A stretch of 64,000 bases of DNA from Madurella fahalii (taxonomy: Eukaryota > Ascomycota > Sordariomycetes > Sordariales): contig CM056875.1 of assembly GCA_029876055.1 (NCBI GenBank), positions 4,737,001 to 4,801,000 of the forward strand, in the 5' to 3' direction. The notes under the pieces were generated by a model. The model searched no databases, was not told the DNA's origin, and saw only the letters and a list, made by a program, of their open reading frames with translations. This document shows positions 10,610-20,963 of the stretch, one piece after another; the first letter of the stretch is position 1; every line of letters starts with the position of its first letter. A program made the position numbers and the translations under genes.

Positions 10610-12290
10610 TCTGCCTGGCTACGTTGAGTAGGGTGTGGCAGCGATAGCGCGTAGAATCTAAGATTTCCAACCGGCCCGTTCGTCGTGAATGAACGGCAAT
10701 CGCAAATGAGACAGTCGTGATCGGAGGTCACCAAAATGTCGTCTGTAGATAGAGTCAAGGTTAGCGACAACTGCGTCAATTGTCTCCGCCGTTGGCAACA
10801 AACCGTTGACTTAGCCGTCCCGTGGATGATGCGACGAGGATGACGAGTTTTCCTGCCACGTCTCTGATGACTCCGCCTCTCTTCTCGCGTTCGACACAGT
10901 TCAGGCTGATGCTACCTTGATGGGAGAGCAGCGGAGCATCCGGAAGACTAAAGGCAGAAACCCAATCTGGCTATATATGAGAGAAATTCGCCTCCGGAAA
11001 TCATTGGCGCGACGCAAAGGGTTCGGAAGCCGAACAGGTGGCACCGAACCGGCCGGCGCCTCGGAACTCTGCGGGGTGATTCTACTTTTTGCTTGCCAAG
11101 TGGGCCATTCGCCAATCAGGATGGCGAGATTTCAAAGTCAGTGTGGGCCATATGCTGACATAAGGCTCTCTCTGGGTTTTCATCAACACCAGCCGTTCTT
11201 GGCATCAATAGCTGCTCTCTTGCCCAAGTACGAAGTCTGGTTCTGGGACTTGACAACCCAACTTTGTACACCACAGAGTGACCATTTTGTAGCACCCTAC
11301 ACAACTTCCAGAGTATCACGATGGAAGTGCCCTGTTTTATCCCAGCATATACTACCACTCAGCACACATGTTACACAACCGCTTATCGCATCATGTTACA
11401 AGGACGCCTTTCAGATGTCTTTCATTCTAAATCAGAAGTTGATTCACACGTTAGAAAGAGCACATTGTTACTAAGTCAAGCGCCCATGGGTTGGTGGTGG
11501 CTCCGTGTCCACAGCTGTCCACAATGCTTTCCACTCTCGTCATGGAACCCTTGTTTCCGGCCAAGCACCATCCTCCTGGGTTATCTATTCTTGAGCTGGC
11601 AAACGACATGAACCTCAGTAAAAAGAAGTATAGCATGACGCATCCTTCCACAGCACATTCCGTCTCAAGTTTCGCTTTGCGTAGGTTAAATTAAACTTCT
11701 AATGGTGCACATCCCGTTCTCCCAGCTTTTCGTCAACAGCGTCCCCTTTCAGGTTTGCTCCTGCCCTCCTTGTGCTGCAGTCGCGTCCTCAAGTGCTAGG
11801 GGCCCATCTTGCGTCGCTCCTTCTCCAATGGTTTCTTCTATGCTACCATGAAACTATCGTTACAGGCTACCTCGCTACCTATCTCGCCTCAGATTTTTGG
11901 CAGACAGAGGAGAATGGTTGGCATCGGATGGACATCACTGCAGAGAGAAGACCAAGAAATTGGCCGTGTTTACCTTGAGCAAGTCCACACTCTACGCCTA
12001 CAATCCGGCAATCGTCGGCAGTCAACGTAGGATCTCTTCGTGGATTCGCCGGGTGTCATGAGCTCCAAGTGTATGAGTCGCCGCCCCGTAACCCCCATCC
12101 ACGAGGCTTAATCTGGACGCTGCCTGCACCAGATGCCCTTACCCGTTCAGTTATTTTCATCGACCGCAGCTAAGTCGGCCACAAGCCCGACCTTCGCCAG
12201 TTAGCTTTAATAGCTAGCCGTTGCTCGGTTCGTCGACACGGAATCACCCAGCTGCACTTAGACCCGGGTACCTCTCCCGCGTCGGCGGCA
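10610..12290. other. Divergent intergenic region, HEM2 / 610-aa orphan gene
   Basis: About 1.7 kb of promoter-side sequence for both flanking genes. A plus-strand open frame of 185 codons (10917-11474) has no coding character. I see no repeat, tRNA or recognisable motif. Confidence 0.5.
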
Positions 12291-14278
12291 ATGACTTCCA
12301 CCACGATGACTTGCGCCACCAAGAAGAAAGGGTTCTTCTCTTCGCTTGTGAGCCGGCACCTCGAGGAGAAACCGCACCCCCAAAATCAATCCGCCGAAGC
12401 TGGTAAGTAATTCTGCGTTGATGTCGACGATCGGCCGATTCTAGGTACCGGTTGTCTCGATGGCACCTGCTTCTGCTTCGTTCCACTCCACTCAGCGTCA
12501 CCCACGTCGCAACATTATGAAAGCCAACCCAGCTGACCGCCGGTGTTCTTTCTTCAGTACCACCACCTGCACCTCCGCAACGCGGGCCCACGATTCGGCT
12601 TGTCCCTTGCGACCTCCAGCCTCAGCCAGCCATGCAGAACCCAACCAAACACCACCCCAGCATAGAGGATATGGCTAGCGGTAAACCCGCCAGTGCGACA
12701 GCAATCCTATCCGGAGTCGGTGTCGAGGCTAGTTTCAAAACACCTAGGCCCGATACCCTTTCATACCCCGAGATTGCCGATGAAGAAGCAGCACTTGATC
12801 AGTTTACCGAGACACCAGTCGTTTCGCGCAAACTTCGCCAGCAGCCAGTCCCCGTCGAGAGGCCGTCGCCAAAACTGCCGAGAAGGCCCTCCAGACGTAA
12901 GGGCAGGGGCTCTGTAGGGCGTCAACAGAGATCGCCACCGCGTTGCAATGGCGCTGGCTCGAACAGACGGCTCCCAAGGTCGCAAACCCGGCTTCTCCAT
13001 CCTCTCGGTATGAATCCGACCAGGTTGTCAACCTCCACTTCCATGCCGCTTGCCAAAGCCACGAAGCATCTCGAAGTCTGTTCGCACAATCCTGGTATCG
13101 TTGATGCCGGGGTTAACGAAAAGATCAATACCATGCTAGCCGCTACCAAGGCACTGAAGCCAAGGGCCGAAACAGCGACGATTCCGTTGAGTAGCACCAC
13201 ATCGAGAGTCTCCCAACTCGTACGACACAATGGATTATTCAAGAAGGTGTCTAATGCTCTCACCGGCCGTACGCATTCCAAGAATGCTGCCAGGCATTCG
13301 TCGGTATACCATGGTCCGAACCTTCCTGATCTCCCCGGCCATAGAAACCCATTCCTACCGCCTCTCTATCTGCCGGAACAAGCAGCACATATTCCCGAAA
13401 CCGAACTTCGCCGCAACGAGAGCATGAACGTAAACAGGGATAAGATCCACAGAGTGCTCGGCGACACAGACCAGCTCGCTCGGCTTCCCTGGCGCGCTAT
13501 GTCGTTTCCAGGAAACAAGCCAGTCGAAGACCCCTTCACCGGACCATCACAGGCGGCGCAGCCGCTAACCGAGTTCGAAAATCGACTCAGGTCCAACTCA
13601 GCGGAAGGCTCACTGATTAAGCCGCTAGACCATGATCCCTTCGAATCCGAGAGGATCCTGCGCAGCAGCGTTGATTCGCTGCTGCCTTCACCTCCGATCG
13701 CGTCATCCACTCCTCGAGGGAAGCGGGCTCATCCCGGAATTGCGGATGTGAGCCCTATGAGACAGCCCCAGGTCCAAGTCGGCGGGAACCACCAGTCCAA
13801 GGTGCCCGGTAACAGTTCTAACTATGAGAACTTCTTCAGAAACTGCTTGGCGAGGCGGCAAACCAGCCCTTTCGCGGATGCTCTCGATAAGCGAGAGTCT
13901 GTTCGCAGCTGCCACCTGAAGCTGGATCCCGTGTTTTCTTATGTCCCTGTTATGGACAGTGCGTACCGAAAGAAACACCCTTCTCCTGCCAAGCACGACC
14001 TGGAAATCTTGATGAGGGATTTCCGCACACACTTCCCCGAAATTCCCCTTGGGCCAGCGGCGAAGCACGACGAGATGGATAGACTTTCACCCGGTCCGGT
14101 CACGGCACCGGATGCGGCGATAGGTTCCCCTCACGGCGACAGACAGGCTCGCGTCTCCCGTTCTTTGACCGAGGACCGGGTTATTACTAATGGCTTTGCA
14201 AGCTGCATCGACGCCAACGAGCCACACATGTCATCCTCGTATAGCCGCTCGTCCCTCGGTTACCAAGAGGTATACTGA
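12291..14278 (+). CDS. Hypothetical fungal protein, 610 aa, largely disordered
   Basis: I do not recognise this protein. Exons 12291-12402 and 12558-14278 join over a 155-nt intron (GTAAGT donor, TTCTTTCTTCAG acceptor) to give 610 aa. The start is M-T-S-T-T-M-T-C-A-T-K-K-K-G-F-F-S-S-L-V, and the junction reads A-E-A-V-P-P-P-A-P-P. Visible features are proline- and basic-rich stretches; a helical block V-D-A-G-V-N-E-K-I-N-T-M-L-A-A-T-K-A-L (about residues 255-275); a serine-rich middle; and a C-terminal block with H-D-L-E-I-L-M-R-D-F-R-T-H-F-P. There is no signal peptide, membrane helix or enzyme motif. Splicing and frame make a real gene likely. The stretch 12800-13100 may hide a frame disturbance (see findings). 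Confidence 0.65.
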
Positions 14279-14998
14279 GACCTTACCTCCCCATTTCGGC
14301 TCCAAGGTTTCACGAGATCCCTGGTTTTGTTGGATCCTGTATGATGATACCCATATCCTCACTTACACCTCTTCTACTATCATAACCTTAATATCACGCT
14401 TTTTGCACTCGGATACGGCGATGTCACAGTTCTCAGGAGCATTGCTCACGAGGCCAGATCTGCAGCACTCGCGGTTGTCCCTGTGCTCCCTGCCCCGAGG
14501 CGCAAGGAACGCGAATAAATGGCGGGGCACAGTTTCTTAGGAGGGGACAGATCGCGGTGCATTTATCGCTTTATCTAAGTTCGACTCTAGACAGTTCTCC
14601 TCCAGTATGTCCGTATCTCTGGAGCGAAGGGTGGAGAGATACCCTACGTTGATTTTTTTTGGCCGGGCTGGCAGTTGATGCTTTGGGACTTATCGCGGCG
14701 GTTAAGGGCATTCGGCCGGATATGACAAGCATGAGGCGATGAATTACTGAATTGGGCGTGGGCTGCCGTTATACTTCCCACAAATAATTCGACCAGCTCG
14801 CGCAGAGCGCTGATTTCAGATCTAAGTCACCCAAATATCCGCCTGGATGTTGTTCGGAACTGCTCGTCCCTTTCCTCGCACGTGATTTGACTTGGACCTG
14901 TATTTGTATGGTATTCTGGGGTATCTCGACTAGTAACTATACACTTCTATCATGCCTCAACTTTCTTTCTTCCCTCTTCCACCCTCTTTGATCGGCAC
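14279..14998. other. Intergenic region, convergent
   Basis: 3' flanks of the 610-aa gene and the 118-aa gene. No ORF, RNA gene or repeat is supported. Confidence 0.5.
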
Positions 14999-15419
14999 TT
15001 AGATAAAACGCCGACGACGATGAGTTACTCGTCCGTCGGTGCCATGCATGCGACGAGTTCCGGCAGCCTTTTCGGTAAGAGTCAGTCAGGTACGTCCTCT
15101 ACCAACGGGAAGATGAGGTGCAGTACGATACCTTTTGCCCTGGGCGGCCAGTCAGAGTGCCCTTGAGCCTAAGCAGGGCCCCGCTAATCTTGTCGCCGAT
15201 GGAAACGTGCCGCTTATGATGGCGCGGGGCGACTGTTACTGGCGCGCGGCGGCGATGATGCGAGAAGAGACCTCCCCGCCGGCGGGGGGCTGCGGTAGTA
15301 GTAGTGGTGGTATGGTGATGGGTGACTTTGACCGGAGCGTGGCGACGGCGGGAGAAGAGACCTCCCCGTCGACGAGGGGCGGTGGTGGTTGTTACTGGGA
15401 GGATGTTGTGGCGACGCAT
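14999..15419 (-). CDS. Small basic protein, 118 aa, with tandem Thr/Arg-rich repeats and conserved C-terminus
   Basis: Exons 15419-15132 and 15067-14999 (64-nt intron, GTATCG donor) give 118 aa. The spliced product starts MRRHNILPVTTTT and ends G-Q-K/A-A-G-T-R-R-M-H-G-T-D-G-R-V. The first half is a duplication: A-P-R-R-R-G-G-L-F-S followed by Arg/His residues and A-P-V-x-V occurs twice, separated by a His/Thr run. The second half (R-H-V-S-I-G-D-K-I-S-G-A-L-L-R-L-K-G-T-L-T) looks like the conserved core of small ascomycete proteins of unknown function. That the second exon falls in frame and carries a conserved-looking tail supports a real gene. The function is unknown; a basic, possibly nucleic-acid-binding protein is only a guess. 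Confidence 0.65.
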
Positions 15420-16064
15420 GTTGGTAATTGTTTGTTGAATTTGGAGTATTGGATGGTAGATTCTCTGTGATTCGATTGTAGCAACGCACTTATGCTGATC
15501 ATATCGACGGTTTGGAGGGAGACTAGAACTACTTATATACACAAATTGGTTGTGCCCCAGCGACACGCACCCATGACATCAACTGGAAAGCAAACGGCTC
15601 ATCGTCTCTCATGATGAATATCTTGCTAACAAATATAGAATAGCGGGACCACCTTGGCGCGGTCATCCCAAGAAACCTGCTGCAAGACCCTGAATGCTGG
15701 GACCCTTTGGACCCTGGAGATCAAAATGGGGGAGTGCGTCACTGTGCCAGTGGCGCCAATGTATACGTAGTTTCTCAAGTGATTGGCCCCTTGTCGGCCA
15801 AGCTCGTCAGTGGCCGGTAGGGCTGAAGGACAGGGCCAATCAGAGGAGATGCCCCAATTTGAAAGTATGATGTCATTGAGGGGCTCTCAGAGCCAGCCCG
15901 CTACGGGCTCGGGGGTCCCCGCAATCCATTCAGTCCGGGCCTGGCAGTGGGCAACGTGACGGAATTTACAACATCTGGTATAACATTTTCCATGTTTATC
16001 ACTTTGACTTCAATCATTCGGAAGCAGATATCCCAGATCTCAACCAGAGAGAGACGTGCCCGGC
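15420..16064. other. Intergenic region upstream of the 118-aa gene
   Basis: The only marks are an ATTGG at 15782-15786 and a CCAAT at 15836-15840, about 360-420 nt upstream of the 118-aa start codon; these could serve as CCAAT boxes. No ORF is supported. Confidence 0.45.
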
Positions 16065-17009
16065 TCAATTTTCCAGCACGAGATTCCGTTTAATCTTGGC
16101 CAGATCTGCGTCCGAGAAACCCAGCGTCCTTTTGACATAGCCCTCAAACCCGCCATGCTCTTGCTCCACGACCTTGACGAACGCCTCCCAGTAGCTGATC
16201 TTCAGATTGCACAGGTTATGAAACCCAGGGGCCTCGGTGCTCTCTGCGCCCGTCCCCTTCAGGACGAGCGTCATAAGCTGCTCCCTCGCCGGCTCAGTCC
16301 CGATGCGCGATAGGATATAATCAAGCGCTACCGTCTCAGGGCTGGCGCCGGCCAGGCTGAGCAGTAACCCGGCCATGATGCCGGTGCGGTCCCGTCCGGC
16401 TGCCGAACCGCAACAACCCTTGGTTAGCTTCAAGCGGGAGTATACTGTAACCTAGTAACGGGACAAACCAGAAACAGAGAGGTGCGGCTCACCGGTACAA
16501 TGAAACATAAACCCCCCACTCTCCCCCTGCGCCTCGCAATCCCTCACGTACTCCAGCACCGCCTTGAACGCCCCGGCATAAACCCTCAGCAAATCCATAT
16601 ACATTTCCGCATACCCCTTCGCCCCGCCCTCCTCCACAAAATCCTCCACCTTGATCACCCCATCCTCCTCCCCGGGCCGCGTCCACACGGTCTCGGCCCC
16701 GGCAATCGCCGGGTCCGGCTGCCGCTCGTGTTCCTTTGCCGAGCGCAGGTCAAAGATCCGCTTGATGCCGAGCTTCCCGACAATGGCTGCCGGAGCTTCG
16801 GCGGGCAGGTTCGGGGCGAGGAACCCTCCCGAACGGTAGACCAGGCCGGGGCGGATGGGGGAGCCAGGCAGGAGGCCCAGGTCCCGGGTGTTGAAGCTCC
16901 CCGGGAGCGAGACGAACGGGGGTTGCTGGAGGGCGGCGAGGAGGACGCTAGGCGGGAGGGGGCGGGTGACGTCTGTTTGGGCTAGGTTGAGGAGGTCGAT
17001 GGCTTCCAT
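16065..17009 (-). CDS. Tyrosine-phosphatase-like protein (Y_phosphatase3 family)
   Basis: Exons 17009-16493 and 16399-16065 (93-nt intron) give 283 aa. The spliced active-site loop H-C-T-A-G-R-D-R-T-G has nucleophile Cys171 and Arg177, a CX5R P-loop, and the intron splits it exactly between T and A. Other family marks are S-F-N-T-R-D-L-G near the N-terminus, V-Y-R-S-G and I-F-D-L-R-S (the general-acid region). The family covers fungal and bacterial tyrosine and lipid phosphatases; the substrate is not predictable. The open frame extends 16 codons upstream without an ATG; the first ATG (17009) has a good CAAAAATGG context, so I start there. Confidence 0.88.
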
Positions 17010-18541
17010 TTTTGGGGGCAGGGTGGTTGTTTGGTTTGACTGGCAGGTTAGGTTCACTCGGGGAGAAAGAAAGGGTACTGAGGCGAGTATGTGGATTGAT
17101 GATGTTGAAGACGGCCAAAGAGCACGCTTAGATGCTTGAGTTGGGATATGACTTGAATGGTACGAGCCCTGGAACGGAAATAGGAACTTGGATCACCGAA
17201 GGAATCCCGTTGAGGCTTGCCCTATGGTAACCTGGGGTAATACCTGAGCGGAAGCGGTGGGCATCGGGAGCCGCCCCGCGGACCGGACCCCGCGCGCTCC
17301 ACACACCCTGCGCGCCGCGCCCCCTGCCTTTAACACCTGGAAAGGCAGGCGTAGGCACCCCGCCCTCGGGTACACCGCTGTTTTGATAAACATTTGCACA
17401 TCGTATCGTGGTAGCCATCGTAAGTCAGAATCTAACTCTAGCCGGAAAATGCAGGGACGAATGCGCAAGTGTAGAACGCTGGGCTTTCCAAAGACCCACT
17501 GAACCCCTTTTTCACGTACCGAGAATGAGGCTTGTGAAACAACCACTGATCGATTTCCGTATCTCTGGTGAACATCTCCAAGTAGCACTTATCGTGATTC
17601 TCACGTAACCCTAACCCTGACAGAGTAGGGGTTTCAGGGGCAGGAAATGCGCAGACGAGAGCCGCCGAGTTGGCAAAGAACATGGCATTCTCAGTCTCGT
17701 CTTCTCAACATTGTCATTCACGGTCAGTCGAGTCTACTGCCGGCCAATACGATGACATCACCAGGCCGCTGCCTTCCCCTGCCTCCTCGTTCTTCGATTA
17801 TGACCCACCAAATCATACGTGCCCCGGTCATCACTGTTTTGATTAAAGGAGGGTCTACCCTCTACACCTCCCTGACTTGGTCAGGGCTCCGCCGAGGCCA
17901 GTCGTATTTTCGGTACGTCAAGTTTTCATGTGCCCTAAGGCGAAGTAGGAACGGGGGTATTTTTGACCGTTGGGAGGGGTGGAACAGACTGCTAAGGCTG
18001 TTGCATCTGGAGAAATACGGTAAGACTCGCCTAGGCAGACCGTAGCTCTCCTAAACCGGCACCTCTGCTAGCGGTTGAACTTAGAAATACCGAACACAGA
18101 GTATCCCAATCCGTACAGAAGCTCGAAACATTGCTCTCGGTGTTAGGCCGTGGCCCTAAGAATCCTTCATCGTCTCGATGTTGCTCGACTCGAGGACATA
18201 CGCGCCCGCTGCAGCACTACCCTATATAGGGAGTCTGTTGGCCGCACAAGCGCTCAAGCCGGTTGCCCCGCCTATCCTTCCCCGTGGGGATTTACCTGGC
18301 TTCATTTGCTACCGTCGATTTCGGTGCCGTCGGAGTCATCTCAACTGAGAAATCGGATGCTGCGACCGCATTCTCGCAAGGGGCCTCTGCCGGCCCATCC
18401 CCACTGCAACCAACCCATCCCAACCCTTTCCGCGGAACGTAACTTTTGACCACAGCACGCATTGGTTGTCATGGCTGTCGTGGAAGTCCTTGCTATCAAT
18501 AGACCGCCATCGCATAACTCAGTCGGAGATGAAGGCGTTCA
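17010..18541. other. Intergenic region between phosphatase and IMP3
   Basis: About 1.5 kb: phosphatase upstream region and IMP3 3' flank. It contains AACCCTAACCCT (two telomere-type units) at 17607-17618. No gene or mobile-element remnant is recognised. Confidence 0.5.
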
Positions 18542-19484
18542 TCAAAGAAGCTCGAAGTCATCCAGTTTGTCGCGATATTTCATGATGTTCTGCTTGATCT
18601 TGCTGCCCACGGTCCAGGTGACGAAGTCTTCCATGCTCCGCGTCACCAGAAAAGCGGGATCCCGAACCTCCTCGACTCCGACACGGACGTGCCCTTGCTC
18701 GATTAGTTTCGTGGCTGCTTGGACAGTTTCCGCCATACGGAGGCTGATGCCGCGTTAAAATACTGCATCAGGGCACAACAGGACTCGCAAAATTACATAC
18801 CGTGTCATGACGACAGGTAACCGCCGTCTCGCAAAGGCAGATACTGTGACGTTGTGTTCGACCTGAGAGAGCTTCGACTTGGTCTGCCGATAGGTTAGCG
18901 ATGACCAGGACACGGCTTGGCGGTAAACACATACGGATAGGACGCCCATATCATAGAGCTTGTCCAGGAGAAGAGTCTCATGTTTCCTCCTAACCTCGTT
19001 ATCGGGCGGAAGTAGCTATAAATAGTCAGTCCGACCCCTTTGGGCCTCTCAATAACACAGGTCAACGCACACTTAGGCGATGGGCTAACTGCCGGAGGGA
19101 CTTGACACCATGTCAGCTTTGGGACTATCCTACTTCACGCAGAGAGCACCTACACCGCATAGCCTGTTGTACTTGTGCTATTCAGAGGTCAGCAGCCGCA
19201 GTGAAAAGAGGGGGCCTGCTCTTGGAGGGAATACATAATCCTCCGGCTTCTGAATCATATACCGCCTGAGGCGAGTTAGCCAACGGAGAGGTAAAGTATC
19301 AGGATGGAGGATTTTTACCTGGCGACATCATGGTGCCTGTGATTATTATCTTGTTTGTAGTTGATGAAGTCATGCCTGCACGGAATGAATTAGCCTTCAT
19401 TTTATTCTTCCGTCATCCAGCTTCAGCAGCCGCTACGCACTTCTTCAGGAGCTTTTGCTCGTGATACTTGAGTTTCCGTGTCAT
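18542..19484 (-). CDS. IMP3: U3 snoRNP protein Imp3
   Basis: S4-domain protein of the small-subunit processome that helps anchor U3 snoRNA on pre-rRNA in the nucleolus. Eight exons are needed: 19484-19441, 19375-19319, 19265-19235, 19177-19154, 19100-19071, 19015-18935, 18883-18801 and 18743-18542. They give 183 aa, the usual family length. The assembly reads M-T-R-K-L-K-Y-H-E-Q-K-L-L-K-K, then D-F-I-N-Y-K, R-R-Y-M-I-Q-K-P-E-D-Y, L-C-G-S-L-R-Q-L-A-H-R-L-S and L-L-P-P-D-N-E-V. It ends with the S4 domain (about 109-170) and D-D-F-E-L-L. Seven introns of 51-65 nt, with exons as short as 24 and 30 nt, contrast with the 0-3 introns of most genes here. Confidence 0.93.
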
Positions 19485-19851
19485 CGTCGGCTCGGTCTAG
19501 GATGAATCTGGCGAGCGAGCAGAGGTGCCGGGACCTTGACGGCGTCGCTCTCGAAGTTTTGGGTGGAGGAAAATGCTGTGCCCCACATCGAGCGGACAGT
19601 TGCCTGCCGCAACCCTGGGCAGCCTGCCGAGCCTGCCACTCGAGGGGCCCCACCAGGGAGTGGGCCAAGCACTTGCGGGCATCTCATGTGCCAAGGCTAC
19701 TAGGAACCGGCCACGCCAAAAGAATATTCCGCCAAAAAGTGCAATTGGACCCGACTGCCCTGCGAAACGCCGTCGCGAGCATCACGGCCCGGGATTCACC
19801 GCCGCGAACGAGTTGCTGAACCCGGAACAGTCCGCCAGACATACAGTCGCC
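19485..19851. other. Divergent intergenic region, IMP3 / bS18m
   Basis: 367 nt serving as upstream region for a nucleolar and a mitoribosomal gene. Nothing recognisable beyond that. Confidence 0.5.
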
Positions 19852-20701
19852 ATGTCCTCCTGCAGGCAATGGCTCTCCTCGGCCGCGCGCCAGTGCCAAT
19901 CCGGCCTGGGCCAGCAGCAATCTAGATCTCTCTCGACGACGACATCCGTCGCTGCCAGTCAGTCGTCCCCCTCACCAGCTCCCGATAAGGCGTCCATCTA
20001 ACATAACACGCAACCGACAGTCAAATTGCTCCCTGGCCGCAACAAACCCAAGCCGTCAATAGTTAGGAGAGTTGCAGGGACCCGTCACAACCCGACCGAA
20101 GCCCTCCAGGGCCTCCTCAACGACACCCGCCGCGACCGGGGCGGTCCCCTCTCACCCGAAGAGCGCCGCCAGGTGCTAGAGCAAACCCGAGAGCGCGTGT
20201 CGGTAAAGGACGTGCGCGCAAACGTCGTAACCGAAAATTACATTAGGCAAATGCCGCGCCGGTGGCGGACCGGCGACGTGTACTCGCCCAAGGACCTGAG
20301 CCCCAGGGAGATGATAAAGTGGAAGCAGGCGAAGGCGCCCAAGACGGACATTATCGACCTGCTGGGCATCAGCCCGCTGGACAACTACAAGGTACCGTCA
20401 TTCCCTCTGACACACCCCGCGAGACAATACGATATTCGGGCAAAACCTGACAAGACCCCGGACGTAGAACTTCTCATTCATCTCGGAATTCATGACCGTT
20501 ATGGGAAGGATCAAGCACAGCAAGGAGACGGGTCTGCGGCCCGTCAACCAGCGCAAGGTGGCCAAGGCCATCCGACGGGCCATCGGCATGGGGCTACACC
20601 CCAGCGTGCACTGGCACCCCGAGATCCTGCGATACAGTCGCCAGAATACGCCCATGATCACCACACCCCAGAGCACCGACATGTCGCAATCGAAGTTGTA
20701 G
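19852..20701 (+). CDS. rsm18: Mitochondrial small-subunit ribosomal protein bS18m
   Basis: Mitochondrial homologue of bacterial S18 in the 37S subunit. Exons 19852-19957, 20021-20391 and 20468-20701 give 236 aa. The N-terminus (M-S-S-C-R-Q-W-L-S-S-A-A-R-Q) is a typical Arg/Ser mitochondrial presequence. The S18 core spans the last intron: L-D-N-Y-K/N-F-S-F-I-S-E-F, then G-R-I-K-H-S-K-E-T-G-L-R-P-V-N-Q-R-K and A-I-R-R-A-I-G-M-G. The first intron uses a GTCAGT donor and a CTAAC branch site. The gene is convergent with CIA84; the shared 3' region holds an 18-nt palindrome with UGUACAU. Confidence 0.92.
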
Positions 20702-20902
20702 GGCGGGACTGTAAGGGACAGGAGCGACGCGTGCGTGACGACAGAGCCCCGTTTTGTGTCTGGGAGTGCACGGGTGACATGCACCAAGAGGAAGCAGAAT
20801 TGCCATACCCCTGAGACCCCAGACCTGTATTTTGTACTATATACCAAATGACGCCCATGTACTCCCATGGCACGAGGAACCCTCTGTTTTTATACAAGCC
20901 GT

Positions 20903-20920
20903 TTTTGTACATGTACAAAA
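20903..20920. promoter_or_regulatory. 18-nt perfect palindrome carrying UGUACAU, shared 3' region of bS18m and CIA84
   Basis: TTTTGTACATGTACAAAA is perfectly self-complementary. In the CIA84 direction TGTACATG starts 47 nt past the stop; in the bS18m direction it lies 205 nt past the stop. It could act as a hairpin in either transcript or as a UGUA-type RNA-binding site in both. This is inference from position and symmetry. Confidence 0.4.
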
Positions 20921-20963
20921 CTTTGCAGCAGATCAACGTTGGACCGGCGTATGCATGCTAGAT

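Noticed and set aside
10917..11474. 185-codon plus-strand open frame between HEM2 and the 610-aa gene
   Set aside because: No recognisable motif and random-looking composition; no neighbouring exon joins sensibly.
16493..17057. Longer start for the phosphatase at 17057
   Set aside because: The upstream codon is GTG, not ATG; the first ATG (17009) has good context and fits the family N-terminus.
17607..17618. AACCCTAACCCT as a telomere or telomere-fusion scar
   Set aside because: Only two units, inside ordinary unique sequence with genes on both sides; better treated as a short motif.
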